Positions 49,761 to 61,100 of a stretch of 64,000 nt of DNA are shown here, in pieces. The DNA comes from Vreelandella olivaria (GTDB taxonomy: Bacteria > Pseudomonadota > Gammaproteobacteria > Pseudomonadales > Halomonadaceae), in contig AP019416.1 in assembly GCA_004295565.1 (NCBI GenBank), positions 1,426,001 through 1,490,000 on the forward strand. Reading direction: 5' to 3'. Within the stretch, counting starts at the first letter, position 1; every line of letters starts with the position of its first letter. Both the position numbers and the translations under genes were made by a program. The notes below the pieces were generated by a model. It did not search any database, was not told the DNA's origin, and was given only the letters and a program-made list of their open reading frames with translations.

Positions 49761-52700
49761 GCACAACAAACGAGCAGGGCTTGACGCCTACCGGTGAACG
49801 GTACTTACCCAACGTATTGAGCGGCGACATCATTGCCGAACACATGCACCGCTACTACGTTGCCCAAGGCTATGTAGAGAACAAAGACGTACTCGATATC
49901 GCCTGTGGCGAAGGCTACGGCAGCCACTACCTGGCGCAAAAAGCCGCCAGCGTGGTGGGCGTGGATGTTGACGCGGGCACCGTTGAGCACGCCAAAGCGA
50001 CCTACAGCCACCCAGGGCTAAACTACCTGCAGGGCGACTGTGCCGCCATCCCCTGGCCGACGCCAGCGTGGACGTGGTGGTGAGTTTTGAAACCATTGAG
50101 CACCACGACCGCCACGAAGCGATGATGGAAGAGATCAAGCGGGTACTGCGCCCCGGCGGTCTGCTGATTATCTCCAGCCCCGACAAGCACGAATACAGCG
50201 AAAAACCCGGCTACCAAAACCCCTACCACGTAAAAGAGCTGTACAAGCAGGAGTTCGAGCAGCTGCTCAAAAGCCACTTTGCCCACAGCACGCTGATCGG
50301 CCAGCGGGTGGTTTACGGCTCCGCCATGTGGGACACCCGCAAAAGAGCCACACCACCTACAGCGAAGCGAGCCCGGAAGGGCAGCCCGGCACGCCCAATG
50401 CCATGTACTGGATCGCCCTGGCCAGCGAAGAGAAGCTCCCCGAACTGCGTAGCTCCTTCTACCAATGCGACATTGAACAAAGCGACGCCGTCAACCGTCA
50501 GCGTACCCTGGTGCACGCCCGCGACATGGAGCTGGATCAGCGCGGCGAGTACATCGCTACCCTAAAGGCCGAACACGCTGTCAGTGTGAATGAGCTGAAA
50601 CAGGAGGCCAAGCACGCCGAAGCGACCAAGCAGGAGAGTGAGCAAGAGACCCGACAACTGCTCAAAGCCCACGCCGGAACGCTCAGCCACGCCCACAACC
50701 CCACCTGGTTGGCAAAGCAGCTGTTAAAGCGCTTAAAGCGCCTGCCCAGTGAAATCAAACGCGCCCGCACCGAGCGCTACCAAATTGCCGCTTCGGGCCT
50801 GTTCGATGCCAGCTGGTACCTGCAGCACAACCCCGATGTGCAGGCCACCGGCCAGGATCCTCTCAAGCACTACCAGCGCTTTGGTGGCTATGAAGCCCGT
50901 GACCCCTCGGCCAGCTTCGACACTCTCAGCTACCTTCAGGAGCATCCGCAACTGCTGGCCAATCACCAGCACCCGCTGATCCACTACCTGAACCAACCGC
51001 GCCCCAGCGCTAAAGGGGCAGGCACTGCCGAAGGCGGGCAGTCCGCGAGCGCCCATGCCTCGGCAGCGCCCACCGGCAACACCATGTTTGGTGAAATGTT
51101 CGCCCAAACGGTGGGCAGCAGCGACGACTACGTACCCCTGGCGGAAGAACCCCTGGAAGAGGCGTCCCGCCTGCGGCCCATCGCCTTCTACCTGCCCCAG
51201 TATCACCCGATTGCCGAAAACGACCGCTGGTGGGGCAAAGGCTTTACCGAATGGACTAACGTTGGCAAGGCCGTGCCACAATTTGCCGGCCACTACCAGC
51301 CACGCCACCCCGGCGAGCTGGGCTACTACGACCTGCGCCTGCCCGAGTGCAGGAGCGCCAGGCCGAGCTGGCCCGCCACTACGGTATCGAAGCCTTCTGC
51401 TTTCACTACTACTGGTTTAGTGGTCGCAAGCGCCTGCTGGAGCGGCCCATCGACCAGTTTGCCAACAACCCCAATATCGACTTTCCCTTCTGCCTCTGCT
51501 GGGCCAACGAGAACTGGACCCGCCGCTGGGACGGCAAAGAGAGCGATATTCTCATGGAGCAGAAGCACCTGCCGGAGGACGATCTCGAATTTATCCAGGA
51601 TGTCGCCCCGCTGATGCAGAAGCCCAATTACCTGCGCGTAAACGGCAAGCCGCTGCTGATCGTTTACCGTGTAGATATTCTGCCCGATGCCAACAAAACC
51701 GCCGAGGTATGGCGCAACTACTGCCGTGAAAACGGCATTGGCGAGATCCATCTGGTCTCCGCCCAGAGCTTTAATAACGGCGACCCCAGCCCCTTTGGGT
51801 TTGATGCCTCGGTGGAGTTCCCCCCACCAAACCCACGCCAAGCGCATCGACCACCAGCTCACGCTGCTCAACCCGGCGTTTGAAGGCTGCGTTTACGACT
51901 ACGCCGATCTGGTGTTTACCCAGTTGGCCAAACCCGCCACCGAGTACACCCGTTACCGCACTGTTTCCCCCGGCTGGGACAACGACGCCCGCAAACCGGG
52001 CCGCGGCCACACCTTTGCCAACGTGACCCCGGGCCGCTACCAGCAGTGGCTTGCCGGTGCCGCCCGGGAGGCCGACCTGCTGCCCGGTGACCAGAAGCTG
52101 GTGTTTATCAATGCCTGGAACGAATGGGCCGAAGGCGCCTACCTGGAGCCGGATCGCCGCTACGGCTACGCCTATTTAGAGGCCACCAAACAGGTCGTTA
52201 AGCACTACACCAAACCCGCCAATTTCGCCCTGGATACTGAGCTGCCCCAGTGGCAAAAGTGCCACGAAACCGCGGTGATCCTGCATCTCTATCACACCGA
52301 GCTATGGGACGAAATGGCCACCCATCTGGCGCATCTGGAAGGGCAGTACGACCTGTATATCTCGCTGCCCGAACACGCCCCTGAAGGCACGGTCGAGCGC
52401 ATACAGCAGACCGTGCCCGATGCCCGCTGTGCCACCCTGCCCAATAAAGGGCGCGATGTGCTGCCGTTCTTGACCATGCTCAGCGCTATTCGCCCGCTGG
52501 GGTACGGTCAGGTGTAAAATCCACGCCAAGCGCTCACTGCACCGCCAGGATGGCGACTTGTGGCGCCAGGAGTTTTGGGTCAGCTGTTAGGCTCCAAAAG
52601 CAGGTGGCCAGCGTTATCGACGCCTTCAACCGCCAGCCGGACCTTGGGCATGGTTGGCCCCGCCGGCCACTGGTTGGACTACGTGCACTACTGGGGTGAC

Positions 52701-53045
52701 CTGCAAAGCCCGGTGCGCACCCAGGCCCTGCTGGAGCACCTGGGCATTCGTATCAGCCTGGACGAGCTGGGCTTTTTCGCCGGCTCCATGTTCTGGTGCC
52801 GCCCAGAAGCCATAATTCCGCTGCTGACCATTACCGACAGCGATTTTGAGCCGGAAGAGGGTCAAACCGACGGCACCCTGGCCCACGCACTGGAGCGCAT
52901 TTTCGCCGCTGCTGCCCAGGCCGCCGGGTACCGGGTCACCGATACCCGCACGCCCGCGGCGGTAGAGGAGCCTGCGTATGAGGCCCACTACCCCTTTGCC
53001 AAGCCCAGCCCGCACCTGCGGGGCAGTACCCCAATACCCGTGTGA
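49757..53045 (+). CDS. Methyltransferase-WbsX-RgpF-like multidomain glycan assembly protein (frameshifted)
   Basis: A giant fusion of about 1,096 codons. Residues 1-200: class I methyltransferase ([40 protein letters not shown]). About 240-330: charged coiled coil. About 347-430: F-D-x-S-W-Y-L-x-x-N-P-D-V repeats ([40 protein letters not shown]). About 472-800: WbsX-like domain ([71 protein letters not shown]). About 838-1096: RgpF-like rhamnan-synthesis domain ([35 protein letters not shown]). Breaks near 50055, 50345, 51345, 51825, 52515 and 52590. Likely builds and caps the exported polysaccharide. The raw frames alone could suggest several genes; continuity of the domains argues for one. 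Confidence 0.82.
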
Positions 53046-53436
53046 CAGCACCGCCTATAACGGCTAAAATTATCGAACGGCGTGCGAAAACGCTTTATCA
53101 TTCCCTTAAGCGGAAGCTAAGATAACACCTAAGATGCGCAATACTATCGAGTTACCTCCCTAAAAAAGATGAGGTAACTAGTGGTAGGACTTAAAAGGGC
53201 TGCTATGATCGACCGGCGTGAATCGCGCGATTCACAGCAGGTTTCAAGGTGGTCTTGATTTTGTAACGCTGGAGACGCTATTGTCTCCGCCAAGGCAACT
53301 TACCCATCTTGGGTAGCCTGCTTGCTTTGCACCGGACCTCGGCAAGGGATCCCCCAGGGGTTGAGGGACGGCTGAGCAACAACATGGGGTGCCAGCCAGG
53401 CACCCGAACATATGCATATGTAAGGAGAGTACCTAC
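53046..53436 (+). promoter_or_regulatory. Promoter region and structured 5' leader of the S-layer-like gene
   Basis: A 391-base gap without a gene. A TATGAT -10 box lies at 53204-53209, giving a leader of about 220 bases. It holds several hairpins or palindromes: GTGAATCGCGCGATTCAC (53218-53235), GGAGAC/GTCTCC (53271-53288), TACCC/GGGTA (53301-53315), GGGTGCC/GGCACCC (53387-53405) and ACATATGCATATGT (53408-53421). The ribosome site TAAGGAGAG follows just before the ATG. Long, folded leaders stabilise mRNAs of abundant S-layer proteins in other bacteria; that role here is inferred. Confidence 0.6.
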
Positions 53437-56094
53437 ATGGCAATTCAAGGTTTCAATAAAAGCTTTTACCTGAATGCTAAGCTTGCACAGCTTCAGTCCA
53501 ACTCTGAAACTGCTGCTGATTGGGCAGGTAAAGATGCGGCATTCCTAGAAGCACGTTTTGCCGCCGTTGGCTTGACTGCTGAGCAGCACTACGAGCAGTA
53601 CGGCTTCCAGGAAGGTCTGGCCCCGAACGCCTTCTTCAACCCGGCTGAATACATCCGTGCCAAAGCAACGGCCATGTTCAACGATGCCAACAACTCCTAC
53701 CTGACGATCGACGCAGCGGCACAAGACTTCGTCAATCTGTGGGGCGGCAACGTTTACAACCACTACCTCCAGTACGGTGAGGCAGAAGGCGTTAACCCCT
53801 CTAACGCTTTTGACGTTTCTGGCTACTACGAAGCCAAACTGGCGCAGCTCCAGGCAGCCGGTAACACTGAAATCACCACCGTTGCACAAGTCAAAGCGGC
53901 TTTTGAAGCTGCGGGCTTAACCGCTCTTGAGCACTTTGTTGCTTTTGGTCAGAACGAAGGCATTTCTGCTCCGGCCGTACCGGCAGGCGAGCAGGTCAAT
54001 GTTGATACCTCTGTACCTGGTCAGACTTTTACCCTGACCACTGGTGTTGACAACGTAACCGGCACTGCTAACGACGACACCATCAGCGCATACATCAACA
54101 CAACAACTGCTACCGTGGCCCAATCCACGCTGACAGGTGCTGATGTTGTAAATGGTGGCGCGGGTACAGATAGCCTGAACTTAACAGTTGAAGGTGCAAA
54201 CGCTGCTGGTTCACTACCTGCCGCAACTATTACGAATGTAGAACAATTCTTCATCCGTGATATTAATACAAGCGGTGCTTCTACTTATAACTTCGCTACC
54301 TTAGCTGGTGAGCAACAGGTGTGGAACGATCGTTCTACCCAAAGCGTAACTTTCAACAATCTGGCTACGGGTACAACCGTTGGCGTGAAAGGCGATAACG
54401 CTAACAACGTTTCTGCGACAACTTTTACAATGGCTACCGCTACTGATGCTGTTTCCATTGCAATCGACGGTGGTGTTAAAGGTGGTGCAAACATCACTCG
54501 CAATACAACCGGTGAAGCTGCTGTTACCATTACTTCAACTGGCGCGGCAAATACTGTCGGTACGATTGATCTCGACACTGCCACCGCTGTCAAGAACGTC
54601 ACGATTGACGCATCTACTAAGCTGACTGCTTCTTTGGCTGCTGACTACGCAACGGGTGCTGCTCTGACTTTGAAAGGTGCTGGTGCAGTCGATCTGAGTG
54701 GCGCTACTTTGTCTGCTAACTTTGCGACCGTTAATGCAGCTGACAACTCAGGTGGTATAAACGTTACTGCAGGTGGCAACACTACAGTTGTTACTGGCGG
54801 TGCTGGCGACGATACCATCAGCGCTGGTACTCAAGTGTTTAACAGCACTGGCTCCTTAAATGGCGGCGCTGGCACTAACACCTTGGTTCTGCAGGATGCC
54901 GCACAGCTAACTGCTGCCACCGCTGCTAAGATGACGAATTTCCAAGTACTGCGTTTGAATGATGATAACGACGCTGGATTGGATACTTTCGACTCTTCTT
55001 TGATTTCTGGCTTGAATGGCCTTGTAGTGGGTGCTCAGTCAGCTGCTGATGGCGTTCGCGTCAACAACATGTCGTCTACCCTGGCTAGCAACGTTACTGT
55101 TGCTGGTAACCAAGTAGTTGGTCCGGTGTTTGATCTTAGCGGTGCGACAACTGTTGGTCAGCTAGACACGTTAAGCCTGAAAATCGACGATGGTGCTACC
55201 GCCAAGAACACCATTACTTCTGCCAATATCACAGCTGCTGGTGTTGAGACTATCAAAGTTGCAACAGTTGATAATTTCACGCTCTCTTCTGCGACTGGCT
55301 TAACAGCTATGACCAAGCTGGAAGTTTCCGGTTCGGGCAACGTTGACATTACCACTGGTGCTTTGGCTCTGAATGTCAACTCAGCCGTTGATGCTTCTGC
55401 AGTAACCGGTACATTTGCGTTCAATGCTTCTAATGCAACTACTAATGGCCTATCCATTACTGGTTCCAGTACTAAAGCGAATACAATCACTGCTACTAAC
55501 CAAGCAGACGTAATCACTGGTGGTTCTGCTAACGATACCATTACTCATGGAAACGGTATCGATACCATCAATATCTCCCAAGGTGGTGATGACACCATCG
55601 TTATGGATGGTATTGTTGCTTCGGGTAACCGTGCCGTCATTGATGGTTTCACTGCTGGTACCTATGCTGTAAACAGTGGTGTAGATCGTCTTGAAATGAA
55701 CGATCTTCAAGCGACTACCGATTTCGGCGCAGCATCTGGCACCCTTCAAGAAGTCTCTAGTGCGCCTTCCAGCCTCTTGACCTTTAATACTGCTGCGAAC
55801 AACGTATTAGAGCTGTCATTTGAACTTGCTGGTAATGGCACTGCCAATGACCTAGACAGCCACACCGATGGCACCGGCTTGCTGGCTTCACTGGGCCAAA
55901 CCGTAGCTGTATCTGCTGATCAGAACTCAGGTTACATTGTTGCTTACCAAGACAACAAAGCTTACCTGTATCACGCTGTAGAAAGTAATGACGTGGATAT
56001 TAACCTCGGTGCTGGTGATATCGCTCTGGTAGGCGTCTTCAACGGCGTTGCAGCTGGTGCATTCACAGCTTCGAACTTTATCGACGCTGCTTAA
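53437..56094 (+). CDS. S-layer-like surface protein exported by type I secretion
   Basis: Intact, 885 residues from the ATG at 53437 (AIQGFNKSFYLNAKLAQLQ). The N-terminal 180 residues hold three modules ending HYEQYGFQEGLAPNAFFNP, HYLQYGEAEGVNPSNAFDV and HFVAFGQNEGISAPA. Then FTLTTGVDNVTGTANDDTIS, like the start of the RsaA-type S-layer repeat region, and long Ala/Thr/Gly/Val-rich beta repeats with a few RTX-like pieces (GGAGDDTISAG, GGSANDTITHGNGIDTI). The C-terminus FNGVAAGAFTASNFIDAA looks like a type I secretion signal. No Sec signal, hardly any Cys. Codons favour T-ending forms far more than neighbouring genes, as in very highly expressed genes. Probably the main S-layer subunit. Confidence 0.85.
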   Translation: MAIQGFNKSFYLNAKLAQLQSNSETAADWAGKDAAFLEARFAAVGLTAEQHYEQYGFQEGLAPNAFFNPAEYIRAKATAMFNDANNSYLTIDAAAQDFVNLWGGNVYNHYLQYGEAEGVNPSNAFDVSGYYEAKLAQLQAAGNTEITTVAQVKAAFEAAGLTALEHFVAFGQNEGISAPAVPAGEQVNVDTSVPGQTFTLTTGVDNVTGTANDDTISAYINTTTATVAQSTLTGADVVNGGAGTDSLNLTVEGANAAGSLPAATITNVEQFFIRDINTSGASTYNFATLAGEQQVWNDRSTQSVTFNNLATGTTVGVKGDNANNVSATTFTMATATDAVSIAIDGGVKGGANITRNTTGEAAVTITSTGAANTVGTIDLDTATAVKNVTIDASTKLTASLAADYATGAALTLKGAGAVDLSGATLSANFATVNAADNSGGINVTAGGNTTVVTGGAGDDTISAGTQVFNSTGSLNGGAGTNTLVLQDAAQLTAATAAKMTNFQVLRLNDDNDAGLDTFDSSLISGLNGLVVGAQSAADGVRVNNMSSTLASNVTVAGNQVVGPVFDLSGATTVGQLDTLSLKIDDGATAKNTITSANITAAGVETIKVATVDNFTLSSATGLTAMTKLEVSGSGNVDITTGALALNVNSAVDASAVTGTFAFNASNATTNGLSITGSSTKANTITATNQADVITGGSANDTITHGNGIDTINISQGGDDTIVMDGIVASGNRAVIDGFTAGTYAVNSGVDRLEMNDLQATTDFGAASGTLQEVSSAPSSLLTFNTAANNVLELSFELAGNGTANDLDSHTDGTGLLASLGQTVAVSADQNSGYIVAYQDNKAYLYHAVESNDVDINLGAGDIALVGVFNGVAAGAFTASNFIDAA

Positions 56095-56143
56095 TCCCTC
56101 TCTTTGGGAAGGATGCCTATCGTCAGGTAGGTTAGACGATATA

Positions 56144-56174
56144 ACCCCAGCTTCGGCTGGGGGTTTTTATTTTA
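56144..56174 (+). terminator. Terminator after the S-layer-like gene
   Basis: ACCCCAGC-TTCG-GCTGGGGG followed by TTTTTATTTT: a compact stem with a stable tetraloop, as expected behind a highly transcribed gene. Confidence 0.92.
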
Positions 56175-56183
56175 ATTTTGTAG

Positions 56184-56842
56184 ATGGAGTTTTTTGTGCC
56201 TCAATGGATAGTGGTATCCCGTTCCCAGCACATTGGCATGCACTATATAAAGCATGATGGCTATCATTATGCTGCCAAACAGTCAGTAGCGAGTGTAATG
56301 TTGGCCGAGCTTCCAAAATTACTGCCTCACTATGTATTAGGCTTTATCCAGCAAGAGGGTCGCTACCGACCTGTCGCAATGCTGAGTTTAGATGGGCAAA
56401 ACAACCACTATGTACACAGTGATGGCCGTTGGCTAGGAAGCTATGTGCCAGCATCACTGCGCGGATACCCTTTCTCCTTAGCTGACATAGAAGGTGATCA
56501 AAAGCACTCTGTGTGGATCAGGCTCTGCTGACAAGTGACATGGGGGTGGCGTTATTTGATGAACAAGGCGACCTAACTCAGAAGGTGGCTTTGACGTTTG
56601 AATTTCTCCAGCATTGCGAAGAAAACCGCCAAGTAACGGCTGCTAGTGTCGATAAGCTCGCCGACGCTGGGATAATTGAGGAATGGCTACTTGAGATTGG
56701 GCGCGGTGAAGATCAAGAGCCACTAAAGGTGAATGGCCTTTACCGTATCAATGAACAGGCGCTTAACAGTTTAAATGAAAGCACTTTGCATGGGCTGCGC
56801 GGAGGGCCGCTTTCAATGGCTTATGCACAGCTTTTTCCATGA
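56184..56842 (+). CDS. SapC family protein (one frameshift)
   Basis: A SapC-like protein, named after a Campylobacter surface-array locus gene and often found with type I-secreted cargo. It has VASVMLAELPKLLPHYVLGF, RPVAMLSLDGQNNHYVHSDG with RWLGSYVPASLRGYPFSLAD, and, after a break near 56515, TFEFLQHCEENRQVTAASVD and VNGLYRINEQALNSLNESTL. About 219 codons. The start is uncertain: the ATG at 56184 has no ribosome site, while a GTG at 56196 has TGGAG six bases ahead. The role is unknown. Confidence 0.83.
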
Positions 56843-56967
56843 GTCAGATTAATCAGCTGACAGATCGCGCAAAGTTCCACGCTGAACACGGCGCTACCCA
56901 GGAAGTACCGGAAAACCTGGATAGTGTGTTTGATAGTGACGACGACTTAACCTTTGATTTTGACTAA
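56839..56967 (+). CDS. Acidic 42-residue microprotein, copy 1
   Basis: The ATG overlaps the SapC stop (ATGA), so translation is coupled. The product is SQINQLTDRAKFHAEHGATQ followed by EVPENLDSVFDSDDDLTFDFD: a short basic-polar front and a strongly acidic tail ending in F-D-F-D. The block HGATQEVPENLDS recurs near the right end of the window (63751-63846), again next to surface-protein genes. Recurrence plus coupling support a real gene. I do not recognise the family. Confidence 0.7.
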   Translation: MSQINQLTDRAKFHAEHGATQEVPENLDSVFDSDDDLTFDFD

Positions 56968-57021
56968 CCGCGGATGAGGGGCCCGCTGGGGCCAGCCTTG
57001 GCCGATAGCAGGACACGCCCC

Positions 57022-57893
57022 ATGCCGCTTCTACCCAATGAACCCCGCATAGCGGATGAAGCCGTGCAAACAGGGCTGACAGAACAGTACCTGTTACCGT
57101 TAATTGACGAGTTAGCCACGCTATTCGTTGGCTTGCGCCATACGTTGGATGTTGAGCTTCGTAAGGTGCGCCCTGTCAAACAGGGTAAGCCGTACCCATT
57201 GGGGCAGTGCCTGGAAATTTCCCAGGCACTGCTTCAGCGTTTATCGCAGCTGGAACCCGCAACGCTTGAGCCGGAGGCTGCCCGTGGCTTTCAGGCGTTG
57301 ACGCATTTTGTGCGCCAGGGCGGCTTGGTGCGTCAAGTGTGGGGGGATTTGCGAGGCGATTACTTTCAGAATGCGCTGTTGGTCGGGGGCTTTATGTGGA
57401 TGTGGCCAACGATACCGTTGACCCTCGCAAGCCGCCGGTAGAGATACTTCCCTTCGCGGAGGCACGGTTAGCGCCCATTGGTGATTTTCATCATTTCTCC
57501 CGGGTGGCCGCGCGCTACTGGCAGGCGCGTCTTTATCCTAATCATCTCGTACCTGCGCTGGCCCCGTATTTTCCGTTGATAAGCGTCTCGAATGAGGGCT
57601 TTATTCAGCTTCAGTCGGCGAGTAACTATATGATTGCGCTGACCCAGGCCGGCGCCTTTCATCCGGCGGAAGCGGTGCTTGAGGGGGCCTTGATGGATGC
57701 TCAGTTGTTTGGTGTTTTACATGGGCGACTTTCGGCACTGCCCATTATGCTGGCCGCTCATCCCTCTGTTGGGCAAGAGGCAGCGCTAACGGCATGCAAA
57801 GCCTATCGAGAACAGGGCGTCGCAGAGAACTCGCAACATCGCGACAAGGCCGTGAAGGCCGTTCTACAGGTCAATGCTGCGTTGGTGAGTTAG
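57022..57893 (+). CDS. Conserved-looking protein of unknown function in the surface locus (one frameshift)
   Basis: About 291 codons, no signal peptide or membrane helix. N-terminal QTGLTEQYLLPLIDELATLF with VGLRHTLDVELRKVRPVKQG; after a break near 57400, VGGLYVDVANDTVDPRKPPV, APIGDFHHFSRVAARYWQAR and FPLISVSNEGFIQLQSASNY. The V-D-V-A-N-D and D-F-H-H-F stretches could be enzyme-like, but no known motif is complete. Lies between the microprotein and the giant adhesin, so a role in S-layer or adhesin handling is plausible but only by position. The ATG at 57022 has a weak ribosome site. Confidence 0.65.
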
Positions 57894-58193
57894 GGAAGTA
57901 AGTCGCTCAACCTCTTTTATCTCTTCACTATCAATCACATTACGCCTGCGTAGAAGCCACTGCGCCTGCGTTTGCTACAGCTGGAAAGTTGGCAGGTTGC
58001 TTAAAAAGCATAAACATCTTTTTCACCCTCTCTTCGAGTTAGCGCTATTTAATCCAATTTAATGAGTAGCGCAGTAAAAATTACTAAGTAATAATGCAAG
58101 TGATACGTTCAGACCGACACGCCTATCACAAGGTTGATGAGGGCGTACGGGGCTCTCATTGGGAGAGATAATCGTAGGTGGGGAGGGGCATAG
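57894..58193. other. Intergenic region before the giant adhesin gene
   Basis: 300 bases, AT-rich in the middle, with no gene seen. A ribosome site, GGGGAGG, ends it. No clear promoter boxes. Confidence 0.4.
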
Positions 58194-61100
58194 ATGGCAG
58201 GCGATCTTTTACAACGCGGTAACGCTAAGGCAGTCGTTTTTATCGACACAGGTATTGCTGATTGGCAAACCTTGATTAACGCCGCTCCCGAAGGGGCCGA
58301 CATCGTCACCCTAGACCCTACCCGCGACGGCCTGGAGCAAATGGCGCAATGGGCGCAAACCCACAGCGGTTACGACGCCATTCATATCGTTAGCCATGGT
58401 TCGGAAGGCCAGATCCATCTAGGTAACTTTACCCTCGATGCGAGTGCTATCGATACGCGTGCCTCTGATTTGGCACAGCTAGGGGCCGCATTAAATGAAG
58501 AAGGCGATTTACTGCTTTATGGTTGCTCCGTGGCGAGTGGCGAAGGGCAAGACTTTATTGCTGCCCTAGCCCAAGCCACCCAAGTGGATGTGGCAGCGTC
58601 GGATGATTTGACCGGTGCGGCGAGTCTTGGTGGGGATTGGGAGTTGGAAAGCTCGGTTGGAGAGATTGGTGCATCCCTTGCTTTAAGTGCCGATGTAACC
58701 GAAAGCTACGCGCATCTTTTGGTGGGTGAAACCTTCGGCTTTGAAACAGACGTTACTGGACTTGGGTCAAATACAGTCACTGCTGTTGGCACACATGCTA
58801 CGTTTACTATCGAAAGTGAAAGTGCAGAACTGCTAGATAGCGACAGCGATGACGGTGGCTTCACAGATGCAGATTTATCTGGTTCTGAATCGATTGATAC
58901 AGGTAAATGGGCTCCTGCTGAGACGAAGCTTACTTTCTCTATTGAGTCTGGAAAGCAATTTGATCTTTCAAGTTTGATGCTTCAAAGTTGGGATGGTGAT
59001 GATGAAGTTATCGTTTTGACTTCGGATAAAGGAAGCATAGAGTTTAATACCTTAAGTGCCATTGTTACCACTCTAGATATAGCCAATCATATTAATGCGG
59101 ACTTTTTTAAGGGTATTAGCTCTTTTACTTTGACTGAGAACACGGTAAATGGAGCATCTAGTGGCTTTTACATTACCTTGGACGACCTAGTTGTCACCAA
59201 CATCACTGCTGTTCCTACAAACGCTGCACCTACCATCACTGGTGCACCTTCAGATATCACAGTAACCGAAGATACGGTTTCCAATGTTGACCTGTCTGAC
59301 GTGACGCTTGCCGACAGCGATGGCGATAACCTCACTGTCACGCTTACCGCATCGGCAGGCACGTTAGCCGCTTCCTCTGGTGGCAGCGTGACAGTGAGTG
59401 GCTCCGGCACTGGGGCTCTTACTCTTTCGGATACTGCCGCGAATATTAATACCTATTTGGACACTACCACCAACATTCAATACACCGGCGCGAGCAACGC
59501 CAGTGGCGATAATGCCGCTACGTTAACGATTAAGGCGAATGACGGCACGGTGGATTCGAGTACGACAAAGGTTAACGTGGATATTACAGCGGTTAACGAC
59601 GCCCCTGTCTTCACTAGCTCAAACAAAGCGAATGTGGCTGAAAACACCACGGCGGTGACGACGCTGGTCGCCACCGATGCGGACGCCGATATGCTGACCT
59701 ACAGCATTTCCGGCGGGGCTGACAAGGCGCTGTTTTCGCTGGACAGTAATAGCGGTGCGCTCACCTTCACTAATGCGCCAGACTTCGAAGCCCCTGGGGA
59801 TAGTAATAGTGATAACGCTTATGCCGTCGAAGTTACCGCCAATGACGGCCAGGGCGATACCACACCGCTGACACTGACAGTGACCGTTACGAATGTTAAT
59901 GAAGAACCTACGCTAAGTGCCAATGCCAAATTGAGTGTGCCCGAAAACACCACCGGCACGGTTTATACCGCCACGGCCAGTGATCCTGAAAACGCCCCTT
60001 TATTTTATACCTTGGGTGGTATAGACGCCGGGCTGTTCAATCTTGATACCAACACTGGCGCGCTGAGCTTTAAGAACGCACCGGACTATGAAGCACCTGC
60101 TGATGCAGACGGTAATAATATCTATAACGTCAACCTGACAGCCAATGATGGTAGCTTAAATAGTGCGCCACAAGCGCTGGCGATTAGGGTGACGTATGTT
60201 GATGATGCCAACGCAGCCCCTATCTTCACTTCTTCAAGCAAAGCAAATGTGGCCGAAAATAGCACCGCTGTAGCAACGCTGATGGCCACGGATGCTGATG
60301 GCGATACGCTGACCTACAGCGTTACCGGCGGTGCCGATCAGGCGCTATTCTCCTGGACAGCAATAGTGGTGCACTTACCTTCATTAATGCGCCAGACTTC
60401 GAAGCTCCTGGGGATAGTAATAGTGATAACGCTTACGACGTCGAAGTTACCGCCAATGACGGCCAGGGCGATACCACACCGCTGACACTGACAGTGACCG
60501 TTACGAATGTTAATGAAGAACCTACGCTAAGTGCCAATGCCAAATTGAGTGTGCCCGAAAACACCACCGGCACGGTTTATACCGCCACGGGCAGTGATCC
60601 AGAAAACGTCCAATTATTTTATACCTTGAGTGGTACAGACGCCGGGCTGTTCAATCTCGATACCAACACTGGCGCGCTGAGCTTTAAGAGCGCACCGGAC
60701 TATGAAGCACCTGCTGATGCAGGCGGTAATAATATCTATAACGTCAACCTGACAGCCAATGATGGTAGCTTGAATAGTGCGCCACAAGCGCTGTTGATTA
60801 GTGTTGCGAATGTTGATGATGCCAACGCAGCCCCTATCTTCACTTCTTCAAGCAAAGCAAATGTGGCCGAAAATAGCACCGCTGTAGCAACGCTGATGGC
60901 CACGGATGCTGATGGCGATACGCTGACCTACAGCGTTACCGGCGGTGCCGATCAGGCGCTATTCTCCTGGACAGCAATAGTGGTGCACTTACCTTCATTA
61001 ATGCGCCAGACTTCGAAGCTCCTGGGGATAGTAATAGTGATAACGCTTATGCTGTTGAAGTCACCGCCAATGACGGCCAGGGCGATACCACACCGCTGAC

